64,000 nt of DNA from Aquimarina spongiae (GTDB taxonomy: Bacteria; Bacteroidota; Bacteroidia; Flavobacteriales; Flavobacteriaceae): contig NZ_FQYP01000001.1 of assembly GCF_900141785.1 (NCBI RefSeq), forward strand, positions 62,001-126,000. The letters are read 5' to 3'. Both the position numbers and the translations under genes were made by a program. The notes beneath the pieces were generated by a model. That model was not told where the DNA came from. It saw nothing but the letters and a program-made list of their open reading frames with translations, and ran no database searches. Position 1 is the stretch's first letter, and every line of letters starts with the position of its first letter. Positions 18,855 through 27,576 of this stretch are shown in pieces.

Positions 18855-19667
18855 CTAGCCAAAGGCTTCAGATGGAGTAACCCCATAAAACGTTTTAAAG
18901 TTTTTGATGAAATGGGCTTGATCAAAAAAACCGACATCAAAATATAGTTTATCCTCTTTTAGGCTTTGTCTAGAAGGTTTTACATTCAAAATGTACTGAA
19001 ACCGTACTACATTGCTGAAGGATTTTGCGGTGGTACCGATATAAAAATTAAAAATTCTACGTAGTTGTCGTGCACTTAGACCAGTATCCAGTTCTCTTTC
19101 AGTGTCTAGAAAACCATTTTTCTGAAAAATAAGATCTAAAGAATTCAGGAATCGAGTATCGTATTGCAACTGCTGATTTTGGATGATATCCGCTAATTTA
19201 TCACTCAAGATGGTAGTAATATGAGCAAATGAATCAGATCGCTTTATTTTTGCAAGTATCCAATCAGAAAGTTCGGGCAATACTACATTCAATGGTGGTG
19301 ATTGATTACTTAATGTTTTGGCATCGATCCCAAAAAGAAGAGGAAAGGCAGCAGGCAAAAACCGAATCCCAATATAATCAAAGTGAGTACCAATAGGGAA
19401 CTCGGTATACTTTCTACAGAATCCCATGATAAAATTATCTGAAGGCTGATTGTGATCAAAAAAGATATCGATACATCCATCAGAGACCACTCGGTATACA
19501 AAGGGTTTTTGAAGAGGTTTAGGTGTTTTTAATTGCCAAAAACAATACACAAAATTTTCGATAGTAGGACTGGGCCGAATTTCCTGATATACAACTTCTT
19601 TGTCTTCAGTTTTCACTGTAGGTTGAATAGGTTTGTAATGGTTTTTTATGATTTCAAATTCTTTCAT
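18855..19667 (-). CDS. AraC-family regulator with N-terminal DUF6597-like domain
   Basis: The N-terminal half of this 270-residue protein carries the YQEIRPSPTIENFVYCFWQL segment typical of the DUF6597 sensor domain. The C-terminal ~100 residues are an AraC-type DNA-binding domain ending in FDQAHFIKNFKTFYGVTP. The second helix-turn-helix unit is well conserved and the first is weaker. It precedes the exported VOC gene in the same direction and is the likely regulator of it. Confidence 0.85.
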   Translation of the reverse strand: MKEFEIIKNHYKPIQPTVKTEDKEVVYQEIRPSPTIENFVYCFWQLKTPKPLQKPFVYRVVSDGCIDIFFDHNQPSDNFIMGFCRKYTEFPIGTHFDYIGIRFLPAAFPLLFGIDAKTLSNQSPPLNVVLPELSDWILAKIKRSDSFAHITTILSDKLADIIQNQQLQYDTRFLNSLDLIFQKNGFLDTERELDTGLSARQLRRIFNFYIGTTAKSFSNVVRFQYILNVKPSRQSLKEDKLYFDVGFFDQAHFIKNFKTFYGVTPSEAFG

Positions 19668-19703
19668 GTCATGTTGATCGAATTTTTCTGAAAATACAAA
19701 ACA

Positions 19704-20255
19704 TTATTCTTCCACAGGCACATTATCTGTATTATTGATTTCCCAGATGGCATCTTCATACATCGAAGTATATTGAATATTAAATTTCCATTTTGGATTA
19801 AGGCTGATGGGATCTAGCTCTAAATATTTGGTAAGTTGAGGTAATTTGGCAATAGGGATATCGAATTTGTAAATGACTAAGGTTTCATTAGAGGATAGGG
19901 TAGTATAATCTTCTACAGAAGCAGTTTCTGCAATATTACCATACTCTTCTATTTGTGGAAATTTTTTAATCGCAAAAGCATCGAAGTCTAGTTTGTACTG
20001 CTCTTTTTTATACAGAATATTCGCCTTTTGCACAATGGCAGGTCCCAGCCCTTTGTTTTTTACCCATTGGGTAAATGAAACGATAGAGTCTCCTGTAGTT
20101 TGAGTAATTCCAAAGGATAGACGAGGTTTAACCGAAAGCTTGCTTTGTCGGTTAATAATATTGGTTTGATAAATAAAAATAATCAATGTCAGGATACTCA
20201 CAATCATTGCTGAAAGACTTAGAATTCTTTCTGTCTTGGGAAACTTTATTTTCAT
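19704..20255 (-). CDS. Unknown single-pass membrane protein
   Basis: The 183-residue product has one N-terminal transmembrane helix (~10-35) and a soluble, mostly beta-rich domain outside, with no recognised motif. The frame extends three codons to a TTG, but the ATG at 20255 (MKIKFPKTERI) is the better start. No link in function with the neighbours is evident. Confidence 0.6.
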   Translation of the reverse strand: MKIKFPKTERILSLSAMIVSILTLIIFIYQTNIINRQSKLSVKPRLSFGITQTTGDSIVSFTQWVKNKGLGPAIVQKANILYKKEQYKLDFDAFAIKKFPQIEEYGNIAETASVEDYTTLSSNETLVIYKFDIPIAKLPQLTKYLELDPISLNPKWKFNIQYTSMYEDAIWEINNTDNVPVEE

Positions 20256-20383
20256 GAACCGCAATCGTTAATTTGTTTTACTTTTTCTATTTACAATGAA
20301 GAATACAAATAAACACTATTTTTTCGGTTTTTGCATTTTATACGCCAGAACTAAAGAAGATGCACATGATTCTTGACGAAGTA

Positions 20384-20821
20384 CTATTTTGGTTTTTCCA
20401 TTTCATATAGATCAAGCCCTTTTCCCCAATAATTTTTTTCGATTCGATTGGTGTTAAATCCAAATATTTCAAAAAACTGATAGGCATGTTGTGAGGTGGT
20501 TACTACAAATTTTTCTACGTTACTGTGGTTGTTTAGCCGCTCTAGGCAATGGTATACAGCCTGTTTTCCTAGTCCTTGCCCTGCATATTCTGGATCAAAG
20601 AAAATCCAGGTGATTCGCCCAGATTTGTCATTTTTATTTACATAATATCCTGTACCGCCCACAATACGATTGTCAACCTCAATAGTCAAATAAGTTGAAG
20701 CGTTTTTCTGTAAATACGTTTCAAAATCTTTGATTTCTTTTTTATCAAAAAATAGAGGAGTATTCAAGGCGAAAACCCGTAATAGTTCTTCTTTGTCAGC
20801 TGATGTATAAGGTCGGATCAT
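20384..20821 (-). CDS. GNAT-family N-acetyltransferase
   Basis: This 145-residue cytoplasmic protein has the acetyl-CoA binding motif A as DPEYAGQGLGKQAVYHCLERL (Q/R-x-x-G-x-G/A region), preceded by a beta strand (RITWIFFD) and followed by FFEIFGFN. It transfers an acetyl group to an unknown amine. Length is normal for a minimal GNAT domain. Confidence 0.85.
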   Translation of the reverse strand: MIRPYTSADKEELLRVFALNTPLFFDKKEIKDFETYLQKNASTYLTIEVDNRIVGGTGYYVNKNDKSGRITWIFFDPEYAGQGLGKQAVYHCLERLNNHSNVEKFVVTTSQHAYQFFEIFGFNTNRIEKNYWGKGLDLYEMEKPK

Positions 20822-20898
20822 TTTATGTATTAATACTAAGATCTAAAGTAGTGTACGTCTTTTATTTGAAATAGCTATTAGTTTGATTTCTTCCAGGA

Positions 20899-21384
20899 TT
20901 AAAATACATCGGTTGTATATCCAACAGCACTACTGATCTTTTGAATAAACTTTCTATTGCTTTTAGATATTCCATGAACAGTATACATAGTTTTACCTTC
21001 GGCATTAAATAATCTCAAAACGTCAAACATACCATAGTACTTGGTTTTTGCTATTTGTGACCAAGGATAATTAACACTATTCCCTTTTTTGATGATTGTA
21101 AAACCATCTTTGTCATAGCTAATCTTCGTGCCTATATATCGAATTAAGACTAAACCAACATATGCACCATATCCGGCAAAAAAAGTAATTACAGGAATAC
21201 CACCAATAGATAAAAAGCCTTCTTTTTGTATTAAGGTTACCATCCAAAAGATGGAGAATATCGTTATAAAACAAAAAACAAGCACAACCACATAAGTAAG
21301 TAATTGGAGGAGTGGGGGATTGAGTATGATGTCTCCAGTTACCTTGTTTTTGTGAATTTGCCTTTCTGAAGCTTCTTTGGTCAT
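20899..21384 (-). CDS. Membrane protein with a C-terminal PH-like domain
   Basis: The 161-residue protein has two hydrophobic helices (~28-55 and ~60-85) followed by a small beta-rich domain. Its pattern (ISYDKDGFTIIKKGNSVNYPW then LRLFNAEG) resembles bacterial PH/STM3941-like domains. No enzymatic motif is visible. Function unknown; assignment of the PH-like fold is by pattern only. Confidence 0.55.
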   Translation of the reverse strand: MTKEASERQIHKNKVTGDIILNPPLLQLLTYVVVLVFCFITIFSIFWMVTLIQKEGFLSIGGIPVITFFAGYGAYVGLVLIRYIGTKISYDKDGFTIIKKGNSVNYPWSQIAKTKYYGMFDVLRLFNAEGKTMYTVHGISKSNRKFIQKISSAVGYTTDVF

Positions 21385-21472
21385 ACGTCTTTTTGATTAT
21401 TGATAGGGAATCTCTAAGGTAATGAAATAGTATTGAAGTATTTTGTTTTTATTAGGCCGTTAAAATAAAAAA

Positions 21473-21856
21473 CTATACATCTTCATTAATTTCAATCCAA
21501 TAGCCATTAGGATCTTGAAAATAGATCTGTTTGATTCCGTCTTTTCGAACATAATCTTTATTTGGCGTATCTCTCCAGTCAGAGTAGTCGATGTTTAATG
21601 CTTCCAGATGTTTAATAAATGGACTTAGATCTTCTGTGGCCAGTGCAAAATGAACGGCTTTATTCGTTTTTATCTCCGCATCCGGGCGAGGAATAAGATG
21701 CAATTGCTTGCCTTCTCCTAGGGATAACCATCTGGTTTTTGAGTTGGATGCTGTATTCTCAATTTCATCAAGTTGCAGTACTTTTTTATAAAAATCAATA
21801 GATTCGTCAACATCTTTTACCGAAAGCGCAATATGATTGAATGAAAAAGTAGGCAT
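21473..21856 (-). CDS. VOC-superfamily (glyoxalase-like) protein
   Basis: The 127-residue cytoplasmic VOC domain contains the metal-site pattern HIALSVKDVDESIDFYKKVL, VHFALATEDL, and YFQDPNGYWIEI with its C-terminal Glu. Members include glyoxalase I, dioxygenases and drug-binding proteins. The upstream nine codons begin at TTG and do not fit; ATG 21856 (MPTFSFNHIAL) is used. Substrate unknown. Confidence 0.83.
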   Translation of the reverse strand: MPTFSFNHIALSVKDVDESIDFYKKVLQLDEIENTASNSKTRWLSLGEGKQLHLIPRPDAEIKTNKAVHFALATEDLSPFIKHLEALNIDYSDWRDTPNKDYVRKDGIKQIYFQDPNGYWIEINEDV

Positions 21857-21904
21857 TTGTTTAGCTATATTATTTTGATACAATATTCTACCCTTACAAA
21901 GTTC

Positions 21905-23140
21905 TTATTTTTTTGATTGTAATAACTCTTTTACCATTAATTTTAGCTCCAAAATTTCTTTTTCTTGTTTAGCTAATGCAGAATTTTGTTGTTCTATTTC
22001 CTTTTGTTGTTGAATGGTATACAGCGTTAGCTCTTCCACTTTTTTAAGAAGATTCATGTCCATTTCAGCAAGTAGCAGCCCATTTTTTTTGAACTCTTGA
22101 GCTGATGGAATTTCTGGTAGATGACCATGTTTTTTGATGTAGTTTTTTACTTCTTCAATACTTCTTAAGTCATAACTTTTGGCAAACACATAATCTGGTG
22201 CAGGAATATTCAGGTCGATTTTAACCTCTTTGGCGTGAATATTTCCATTTACCGTTAACTTCATGTCTGGATTAGTTGTTCCAATACCTACATTTCCAGC
22301 AGTGCCATAAGGGTTTGGGTCTAAAATAATGTGATTTTGTGAAGAAAGTTTTAAACTGGTATTTAGACTTTGGGAATTTGATCTTGTTGCTTGGATTTCG
22401 AAGAAACCGTTTTCCTCTGTTTTGAACCTAGCCAAAGATGTACTTCCTTCAATTCTTAACTTAGCATCAACATTAGTGGTTCCAATTCCTACTCCATTAC
22501 CATCTCCCTTTACAATCATTAATTTTGAATATCCATTATTACTATTGAAAAGAATATCTTGAGAATCTCTAGTCTCAATTTCTAAATCCCGACCATAACT
22601 TCTGATTTCATTTGTTCCTCCAATATTATTCCGAAATAACAAGAACCCATCAGAGTTACCAATACTCATTGTTTTAGAACTACCAAATATTTCTAAATTG
22701 AAATTAGGATTAGTAGTGCCTAGACCTACGTTTCCATTTTCTGAAAAAACTATTTTATCATCGATACCTCCAGGTTGAAATCTGATCTTTCCTACTGAAG
22801 ATCTAAGGATCAAACCATTGGAGAGTTGACTATCAGTTCCAAGAACACCGGCCCTTGTCCAGGTACTTACCTCATTGTAATTTGGAGATGTAGAAAGCAG
22901 GTATACAGAGTTACCCGGTAGTCCGTTACCAATAGAAATTCCTCTTCTGGCCAAATTTCCTTCACTACTATTATTTACTTCAATAAAAGTAGTTCCGTTG
23001 TGGTTTTTTTCAACATCCAAAATTGCACTGGGATTAGTAGTGCCAATCCCCACGTTTCCTGTAGTTCCTATTTGATTTTGTTGTGCATATATTACAAGGT
23101 TAGTCAAGAATATCAGGATACTTAGATTTAATTTTTTCAT
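21905..23140 (-). CDS. Exported trimeric-fibre-like protein with NVGIGTTNP repeats and C-terminal chaperone-like region
   Basis: The 411-residue protein has a signal peptide (MKKLNLSILIFLTNLVIYAQ) and then at least four spaced copies of the motif NVGIGTTNP followed by an alternating hydrophobic strand, as in bacterial tail-fibre-like adhesins. Near the C-terminus comes PDYVFAKSYDLRSIEEV ... HLPEIPSAQEFKKNGL and LLKKVEELTLY, a block widespread in Bacteroidota that resembles intramolecular chaperone (peptidase S74-like) domains, then a coiled coil (~365-408). It probably forms trimeric surface fibres. No T9SS sorting domain is seen. Confidence 0.78.
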   Translation of the reverse strand: MKKLNLSILIFLTNLVIYAQQNQIGTTGNVGIGTTNPSAILDVEKNHNGTTFIEVNNSSEGNLARRGISIGNGLPGNSVYLLSTSPNYNEVSTWTRAGVLGTDSQLSNGLILRSSVGKIRFQPGGIDDKIVFSENGNVGLGTTNPNFNLEIFGSSKTMSIGNSDGFLLFRNNIGGTNEIRSYGRDLEIETRDSQDILFNSNNGYSKLMIVKGDGNGVGIGTTNVDAKLRIEGSTSLARFKTEENGFFEIQATRSNSQSLNTSLKLSSQNHIILDPNPYGTAGNVGIGTTNPDMKLTVNGNIHAKEVKIDLNIPAPDYVFAKSYDLRSIEEVKNYIKKHGHLPEIPSAQEFKKNGLLLAEMDMNLLKKVEELTLYTIQQQKEIEQQNSALAKQEKEILELKLMVKELLQSKK

Positions 23141-23289
23141 TATACGGTTTTTATTGCTACTAAAACTAAGTGTCTCATATCCTAAAAATGTTACGTGAGT
23201 TTAACGTATTTGTTATAAATATTTCAAATTAGATACCATAAACACAATATGTTTTCGAACTGATGTTAACTATCTAGCCAGTGATGAGT

Positions 23290-23832
23290 CTATTTTTTCT
23301 TCGGTCTAAAAGGTTGTATAACATCCTCATTACATTCCAGATATGGACCGTTCATAAGATCTATACAATAGGGTACAGCGGGAAAAACGGCATCCAAACA
23401 TTCTCGTATCGATTTTGGCTTTCCAGGTAGATTGATGATTAAACTTCCTCCTCTAAGACCTGCCGTTTGTCGTGATAGAATTGCAGTAGGTACATATTTT
23501 AGTGACTCCGCTCTCATAAGCTCTCCAAAACCTGGCATCATGCGATCGCATACAGCTTCGGTAGCTTCTGGTGTAACGTCCCTTTTGGCAGGACCTGTAC
23601 CTCCTGTGGTCACCACCAGACAACAATTTTGCTGATCAACCATATCAATGATGGTTTGTTCAATTACTTCTTGCTCATCAGGAATGACCTCATATACTTC
23701 AGTCCAATCAGAAATCAGGTATTCGTTAAGGGTGTGTATGATTGCTTTTCCGCTTAGATCTTCGTACACACCTGCACTGGCTCTATCACTTACCGTTATA
23801 ATTCCTATTTTGATATCGTTGTTTACTTGCAT
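23290..23832 (-). CDS. moaB: Molybdenum cofactor biosynthesis protein, MoaB/Mog family
   Basis: The 180-residue protein has the MoCF_biosynth fold: IGIITVSDRASAGVYEDLSG at the start, the signature TTGGTGPAKRDVTPEAT (residues ~76-92) and the LPGKPKS turn near the end. Family members bind molybdopterin and adenylylate it or insert molybdate. No other moa/moe genes are in the window, so the exact role (MoaB versus MogA) is open. Confidence 0.87.
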   Translation of the reverse strand: MQVNNDIKIGIITVSDRASAGVYEDLSGKAIIHTLNEYLISDWTEVYEVIPDEQEVIEQTIIDMVDQQNCCLVVTTGGTGPAKRDVTPEATEAVCDRMMPGFGELMRAESLKYVPTAILSRQTAGLRGGSLIINLPGKPKSIRECLDAVFPAVPYCIDLMNGPYLECNEDVIQPFRPKKK

Positions 23833-23978
23833 TCAGAATAATCTTTTGTTATGGTTAGTTTAAGCCTTGGGAGGCACATTCATTCATCTTTACTTTTTTA
23901 AATAGTGCTATAGTGCTTTCAAAATGAGTACTAAAGTAGCGAAATTACAATGATTTCAATGTTACTTATTGAGTAGGT

Positions 23979-24185
23979 TTAGTCTTCTACATATTCTAAA
24001 ATATCCCCAGGCTGGCAATCCAATGCTTTACAAATAGCCTCTAGTGTTGTAAATCGAATTGCTTTAGCTTTGCCTGTTTTTAATATAGAAAGATTTGCAG
24101 GGGTGATCCCCAGTATTTTTACCAGCTCTTTTGATTGCATTTTTCGTTTTGCAAGCATCACATCTAGGTTAACTATTATGGCCAT
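23979..24185 (-). CDS. Small XRE/Cro-type helix-turn-helix regulator
   Basis: This 68-residue protein is essentially one HTH domain, with the recognition region ILGITPANLSILKTGKAKAIRFTTLEAICKALDCQPGDILEY. It is the YozG-like type found directly after DUF2975 genes. The start lies 3 bp from the stop of the DUF2975 gene, so the two are co-transcribed and probably work as a regulator/membrane-partner pair. Confidence 0.88.
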   Translation of the reverse strand: MAIIVNLDVMLAKRKMQSKELVKILGITPANLSILKTGKAKAIRFTTLEAICKALDCQPGDILEYVED

Positions 24186-24187
24186 AA

Positions 24188-24733
24188 TTATATAGTTAAT
24201 TCGTTTTCTTCTTGTAGTGAAATTCCCTTTTTAAATACATCAGCCAAAAAGAACATAAAATACCCCAAAATCAAAAACACTAATAGTTCTGTTGATAAAA
24301 GGTCAACAACTCGACTTGAAGTTTTTGCCCAGGCGAGAAAAGCGATATCAATAAGTAATGTACCAAATGCAAAAGCAAGAAATGATTTTCCGGCCTTTTT
24401 AAATGCTGAGCTCACTTCTTGTTGAAAAATTTTCTTTTCCGCCAGTAATTTTGTGGTGTTATTAAGTTGATAGAGCCCCAAGATGATAAATCCAAAAACC
24501 AGAATATAAGCTATAGCAAAGATGAGATATGCGGTTATCGAAATCTGTACGTCACTGTTGGCGATATTGACCTTTGAGAAAAAAGGCTCTTCCGGCAAAC
24601 TCCATTTTTTTATCAATTGAAACGTCCATTGCAAATCATCGGTTAGTTTACCAATAACGAAGATAATTCCGATAATGTATATGGTGTTAAAAGCCTGAAT
24701 TCCTGTACCTGTTTTTTTTGATGTACTACCCAT
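24188..24733 (-). CDS. DUF2975 membrane protein
   Basis: The 181-residue protein has four hydrophobic helices (~15-35, 65-90, 115-135, 145-165), the pattern of DUF2975. The pairing with a small XRE regulator immediately downstream is characteristic; the partners are thought to act together in sensing or regulation, but the signal is unknown. Confidence 0.85.
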   Translation of the reverse strand: MGSTSKKTGTGIQAFNTIYIIGIIFVIGKLTDDLQWTFQLIKKWSLPEEPFFSKVNIANSDVQISITAYLIFAIAYILVFGFIILGLYQLNNTTKLLAEKKIFQQEVSSAFKKAGKSFLAFAFGTLLIDIAFLAWAKTSSRVVDLLSTELLVFLILGYFMFFLADVFKKGISLQEENELTI

Positions 24734-24968
24734 TTTAAAAAATATTTTGTTATTGCTAATCTATAAAAAATTATTGAAAAACAATAATTAAATATTTAAA
24801 AATGATAAAAATTTAATTTCAAGAGTTGATTTTCAGATAGTTGTTTTTTTGATGGAGAAGATAAAAGAACTTTATAAACACTTTTATAAAACGAAGATTA
24901 GACAAGAAGGTAGTAAAGATGAATAGCACCAAGTTCCAGAACATTCAAATCAGGATTGTTGGATTGAA

Positions 24969-25148
24969 TTAGTCCGATTTTTTTGATCGGAGTAAAATGA
25001 AAATGGTTCCACCAAGAATCATTATATAATAAGATGGGGAAATAGGTATTCCACTAGTATATTGATCCCAAATGTTGAACACTCCAAGAAAGATGATAAA
25101 ACCAGCAATTATTTGTGACCAACCAATTGATTTTCCTTTACCTTTCAT
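24969..25148 (-). CDS. Small membrane protein of 59 residues
   Basis: The frame ATG 25148 to TAA 24969 encodes a short protein with two hydrophobic helices (~8-26 and ~38-53) joined by a loop, with basic ends (MKGKGKSIGW... and ...RSKKSD). Codon use and the clear two-helix pattern support a real gene. It starts 20 nt beyond the stop of the next gene at 25169, exactly where the cassette array begins. Function unknown. Confidence 0.6.
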   Translation of the reverse strand: MKGKGKSIGWSQIIAGFIIFLGVFNIWDQYTSGIPISPSYYIMILGGTIFILLRSKKSD

Positions 25149-25168
25149 AAATTCCTTTTGAGTTGTGC

Positions 25169-25597
25169 TTAGTGTTTAGTAATTTTTTCTAGTTCTTTCA
25201 GGGATACCTTGGATTTGTTTCTATCATACCAAGCCGACCATATTTCAATTATCTTCTTGTCCAACACGGGTGTAAGGTTTTGAGTTCGATGAATTCTCCT
25301 ACGTGTGATTTTGGTCTTTTTTTCGAACAATGATGAGGTCTTACGAGCATAAATGTCAATTTGAATAGAATAATTTTCGTCGACCCTTTCAGATTGGTAA
25401 TATTGTGAATACTCTTCTGGTGAATAGGTTATAATTGTATCATTGTTATTTGACCAAGCCTTTTCTACTTCATATTGGATCCATAATCCTCGTATTAGAA
25501 ACTCGGTAATGGAGTCTTTTTTACTCGAAATGTCGTTTTGCGAGAAAGTAACAGTACTAACAAGTACCAAAATTATTAATGTCAGATTTTCTTTCAT
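25169..25597 (-). CDS. Cassette 1: unknown exported protein
   Basis: From the ATG at 25597 the protein has 142 residues with a signal peptide (MKENLTLIILVLVSTVTFSQ) and a charged, mixed helix/strand mature part without recognised motifs. The TAA stop lies inside the cassette terminus GTTGTGCTTA (25162-25171). An upstream extension of 23 codons is possible but would run through the cassette junction and lacks signal-peptide character. Function unknown. Confidence 0.6.
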   Translation of the reverse strand: MKENLTLIILVLVSTVTFSQNDISSKKDSITEFLIRGLWIQYEVEKAWSNNNDTIITYSPEEYSQYYQSERVDENYSIQIDIYARKTSSLFEKKTKITRRRIHRTQNLTPVLDKKIIEIWSAWYDRNKSKVSLKELEKITKH

Positions 25598-25599
25598 CA

Positions 25600-25803
25600 C
25601 ATTAAGCACAACGGTTTGTGTATGAAACGTAGCGTGTAAAAAGACGCTAACTTTTCGAATTATCACAGAGCCGAATTTTTATATTTTGTATTTAACTTAT
25701 CAAACTTAAAAGCCAAATTTAAAATTTGGCGATCTACCTAAATAAACATGAACCATTCGGAAAGCCCTTATTAGCTATGTTTTATACACGTTGTTGCCAC
25801 ACG
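25600..25803. repeat. attC-like element A (204 bp)
   Basis: The left end CATTAAGCACAACGG and right end ACGTTGTTGCCACACG are joined by a palindromic interior (GTATGAAACGTAGC ... TTAGCTATGTTTTATAC). It contains GCTAACTTTT, shared with elements C and G. It separates cassettes 1 and 2. Confidence 0.6.
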
Positions 25804-25808
25804 TATTT

Positions 25809-26804
25809 TTAGCGGAAGTATCCTAAGTTTTCCAATTCTGAATACCTTGTTGATATTTCTGATATTGCACTTTCGCTTAGTAATTCGGCAGTTGTATTTT
25901 CGTAAATTTTATATGAACCAGTTCCACTTCTGCAAGTTTTTACTTCTTGATTACTATCTCTCAAAGCATAAATTCTTTTCCAATCACTTTGGCTTAGTAG
26001 TTCCGATTGGAGTTGTTCAGTATAGTCTTTATTATTAGAGATTTTATAATTAAGTGATTCAATCCGCCAATCCGATATTTTTTTTGATTTCAAGGTATCA
26101 AGTTCCTTTATCATCTGGGTAAGCTCAATTTTTAGATTTTCCTCGATATACTTTTTCTTTTGTAAGTCGTCATAAATCAAAGCGTCAATTACATACAATT
26201 GAACTTGAATATTCGGATAATCAACTATTTGTTCTAATAAGTCTCTTCGTTGGTATCTAATTAACTGAATAGTAGCTTGCCTTCTTTGAGTTGCCATACC
26301 TACAGTTGAGTATTCGCAAATCCAACCATATTCATCTCTAGTTCCTACGCCAATTAATTCATAGTAAGCTTTTAAAACATCTTTTGGTTCAGCGATAGAT
26401 AATTTTAAAGAGTCGGGTAGGTTTGGCAGGTATGTATGAGCATATTCTAACCAAACATCTTTATCAAAATAATTCGTATTCGTTTCTTTTGATGTGTTTG
26501 ATATTTGACTATGATATTCCATCACTTTATTGTTGAAACTTGTCAGTACAAAATCTGCAACACGACCTTGTTGTACATATTCATACTTGGTCAGTAGACT
26601 ATCTTTTCGCTCGTAAGCATAATGACCTTTATTTGATTTGCTGAAAGCCTTCAGATTTTCCCAGTCTAATGATTTTAGTAGGTCAGAAGTGGCAATTGGT
26701 TTTTGTTCATTCTGTTCTGATGGGAATTTTCCGAAATCAACAGTTTGAGCACTTAATATTGAATTGAAAGCTAAAGTTAAAATGATAAAACTGATTTTTC
26801 TCAT
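25809..26804 (-). CDS. Cassette 2: unknown exported protein
   Basis: The 331-residue protein has a signal peptide (MRKISFIILTLAFNSILSAQ) and a largely alpha-helical mature domain rich in Tyr, Lys and Gln. No catalytic motif or known domain was recognised. The gene fills its cassette: the stop is 6 bp from one terminus and the start 1 bp from the other, leaving no room for its own promoter. Expression would depend on read-through from neighbours. Confidence 0.62.
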   Translation of the reverse strand: MRKISFIILTLAFNSILSAQTVDFGKFPSEQNEQKPIATSDLLKSLDWENLKAFSKSNKGHYAYERKDSLLTKYEYVQQGRVADFVLTSFNNKVMEYHSQISNTSKETNTNYFDKDVWLEYAHTYLPNLPDSLKLSIAEPKDVLKAYYELIGVGTRDEYGWICEYSTVGMATQRRQATIQLIRYQRRDLLEQIVDYPNIQVQLYVIDALIYDDLQKKKYIEENLKIELTQMIKELDTLKSKKISDWRIESLNYKISNNKDYTEQLQSELLSQSDWKRIYALRDSNQEVKTCRSGTGSYKIYENTTAELLSESAISEISTRYSELENLGYFR

Positions 26805-26868
26805 ATGTGTGGCAACGGTCTATGTATGGTGCGTGCTTCGCATGCACTATACACCTTGTTATAGCGTG
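26805..26868. repeat. attC-like element B (64 bp)
   Basis: An almost fully self-complementary hairpin: TGTATGGTGCGTGC, loop TTC, GCATGCACTATACA, with G-T type mismatches, bounded by GGCAACGG and CTTGTTATAGC. The stop codon of the cassette 3 gene lies inside it. Confidence 0.65.
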
Positions 26869-27389
26869 TTTTTTTCTTTTTCAAACCATTCAATAGCAAT
26901 GGTCTTTGTTTTATTTCTATAGAATTTAGTCCATTTAGATTTGATATTTTTATCTTCAATTCCATTCGTCAAATATTCCATTTCCACTCCAGCCTTAATT
27001 CCTTTTTTGTAGAACTCAATTCCATAATTTTCAGTTGAATCAATTAAAGATTTATAGTTCTCTTTAAGTTTTTCTTTGAAGTCTGTACTTGAATCTATGA
27101 AGTCAGATATAATTTCAAATCGTTGCTCTTTAGTCAGTCTAGGAATGAAAATATGAGTATCATAGTTCTTTTCATTGGCTATAATAGCTTCTTTTATATC
27201 CCTTTCTTCCTCTTTAGTTAGTCCCGATTCATATTCCGATTTACATTCTGAAACTAAAGAGTGATCAAAAATATGAACTCCAATAACTTTTAAATCTCTC
27301 TTTCTTAAATAGAAAGTTTCGTTCATAGAAGTAAAGGAGTAAGCAAAAGCAGAAATCAAGAATTCTATATTTGTGTTTTGCTCTTTCAT
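26859..27389 (-). CDS. Cassette 3: unknown protein, faint resemblance to UPF0158
   Basis: The ATG at 27389 gives 176 residues without signal peptide or membrane segment. The C-terminal part (RLTKEQRFEIISDFID ... WTKFYRNKTKTIAIEWFEKE) recalls the layout of UPF0158-type proteins, but the resemblance is weak and may be chance. The stop codon overlaps element B. An upstream 26-codon extension would lie in element C and is rejected as start. Confidence 0.55.
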   Translation of the reverse strand: MKEQNTNIEFLISAFAYSFTSMNETFYLRKRDLKVIGVHIFDHSLVSECKSEYESGLTKEEERDIKEAIIANEKNYDTHIFIPRLTKEQRFEIISDFIDSSTDFKEKLKENYKSLIDSTENYGIEFYKKGIKAGVEMEYLTNGIEDKNIKSKWTKFYRNKTKTIAIEWFEKEKNTL

Positions 27390-27395
27390 ATTTAA

Positions 27396-27570
27396 TGTGC
27401 TACAACATTTAATATATGTGTCGTAGCAGGGCAAAATATTACCTTGCTTTTCGATTTTTCTGCACATTGGTTGCTAACTTTTACTTTCTGCAAGTATTGC
27501 ACCTACCAAAAATACAACAACCATTAGATTCATCACTTAGCTGCTATGAGCATATATATAGTGTTGTGAG
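27396..27570. repeat. attC-like element C (175 bp family)
   Basis: The ends GCTACAACATTTAATATATGTGTCGTAGCAG and CTGCTATGAGCATATATATAGTGTTGTGAG are imperfect inverted repeats. The interior shares TTACCTTGCTTTTCGATTTTTCTG and TTGCTAACTTT with elements G (30312) and J (37671); the three are 175, 176 and 175 bp long. Confidence 0.7.
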
Positions 27571-27576
27571 TTTTTT

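Noticed and set aside
24852..24926. 24-codon plus-strand frame after the DUF2975 gene
   Set aside because: Too short and without promoter or conservation evidence.
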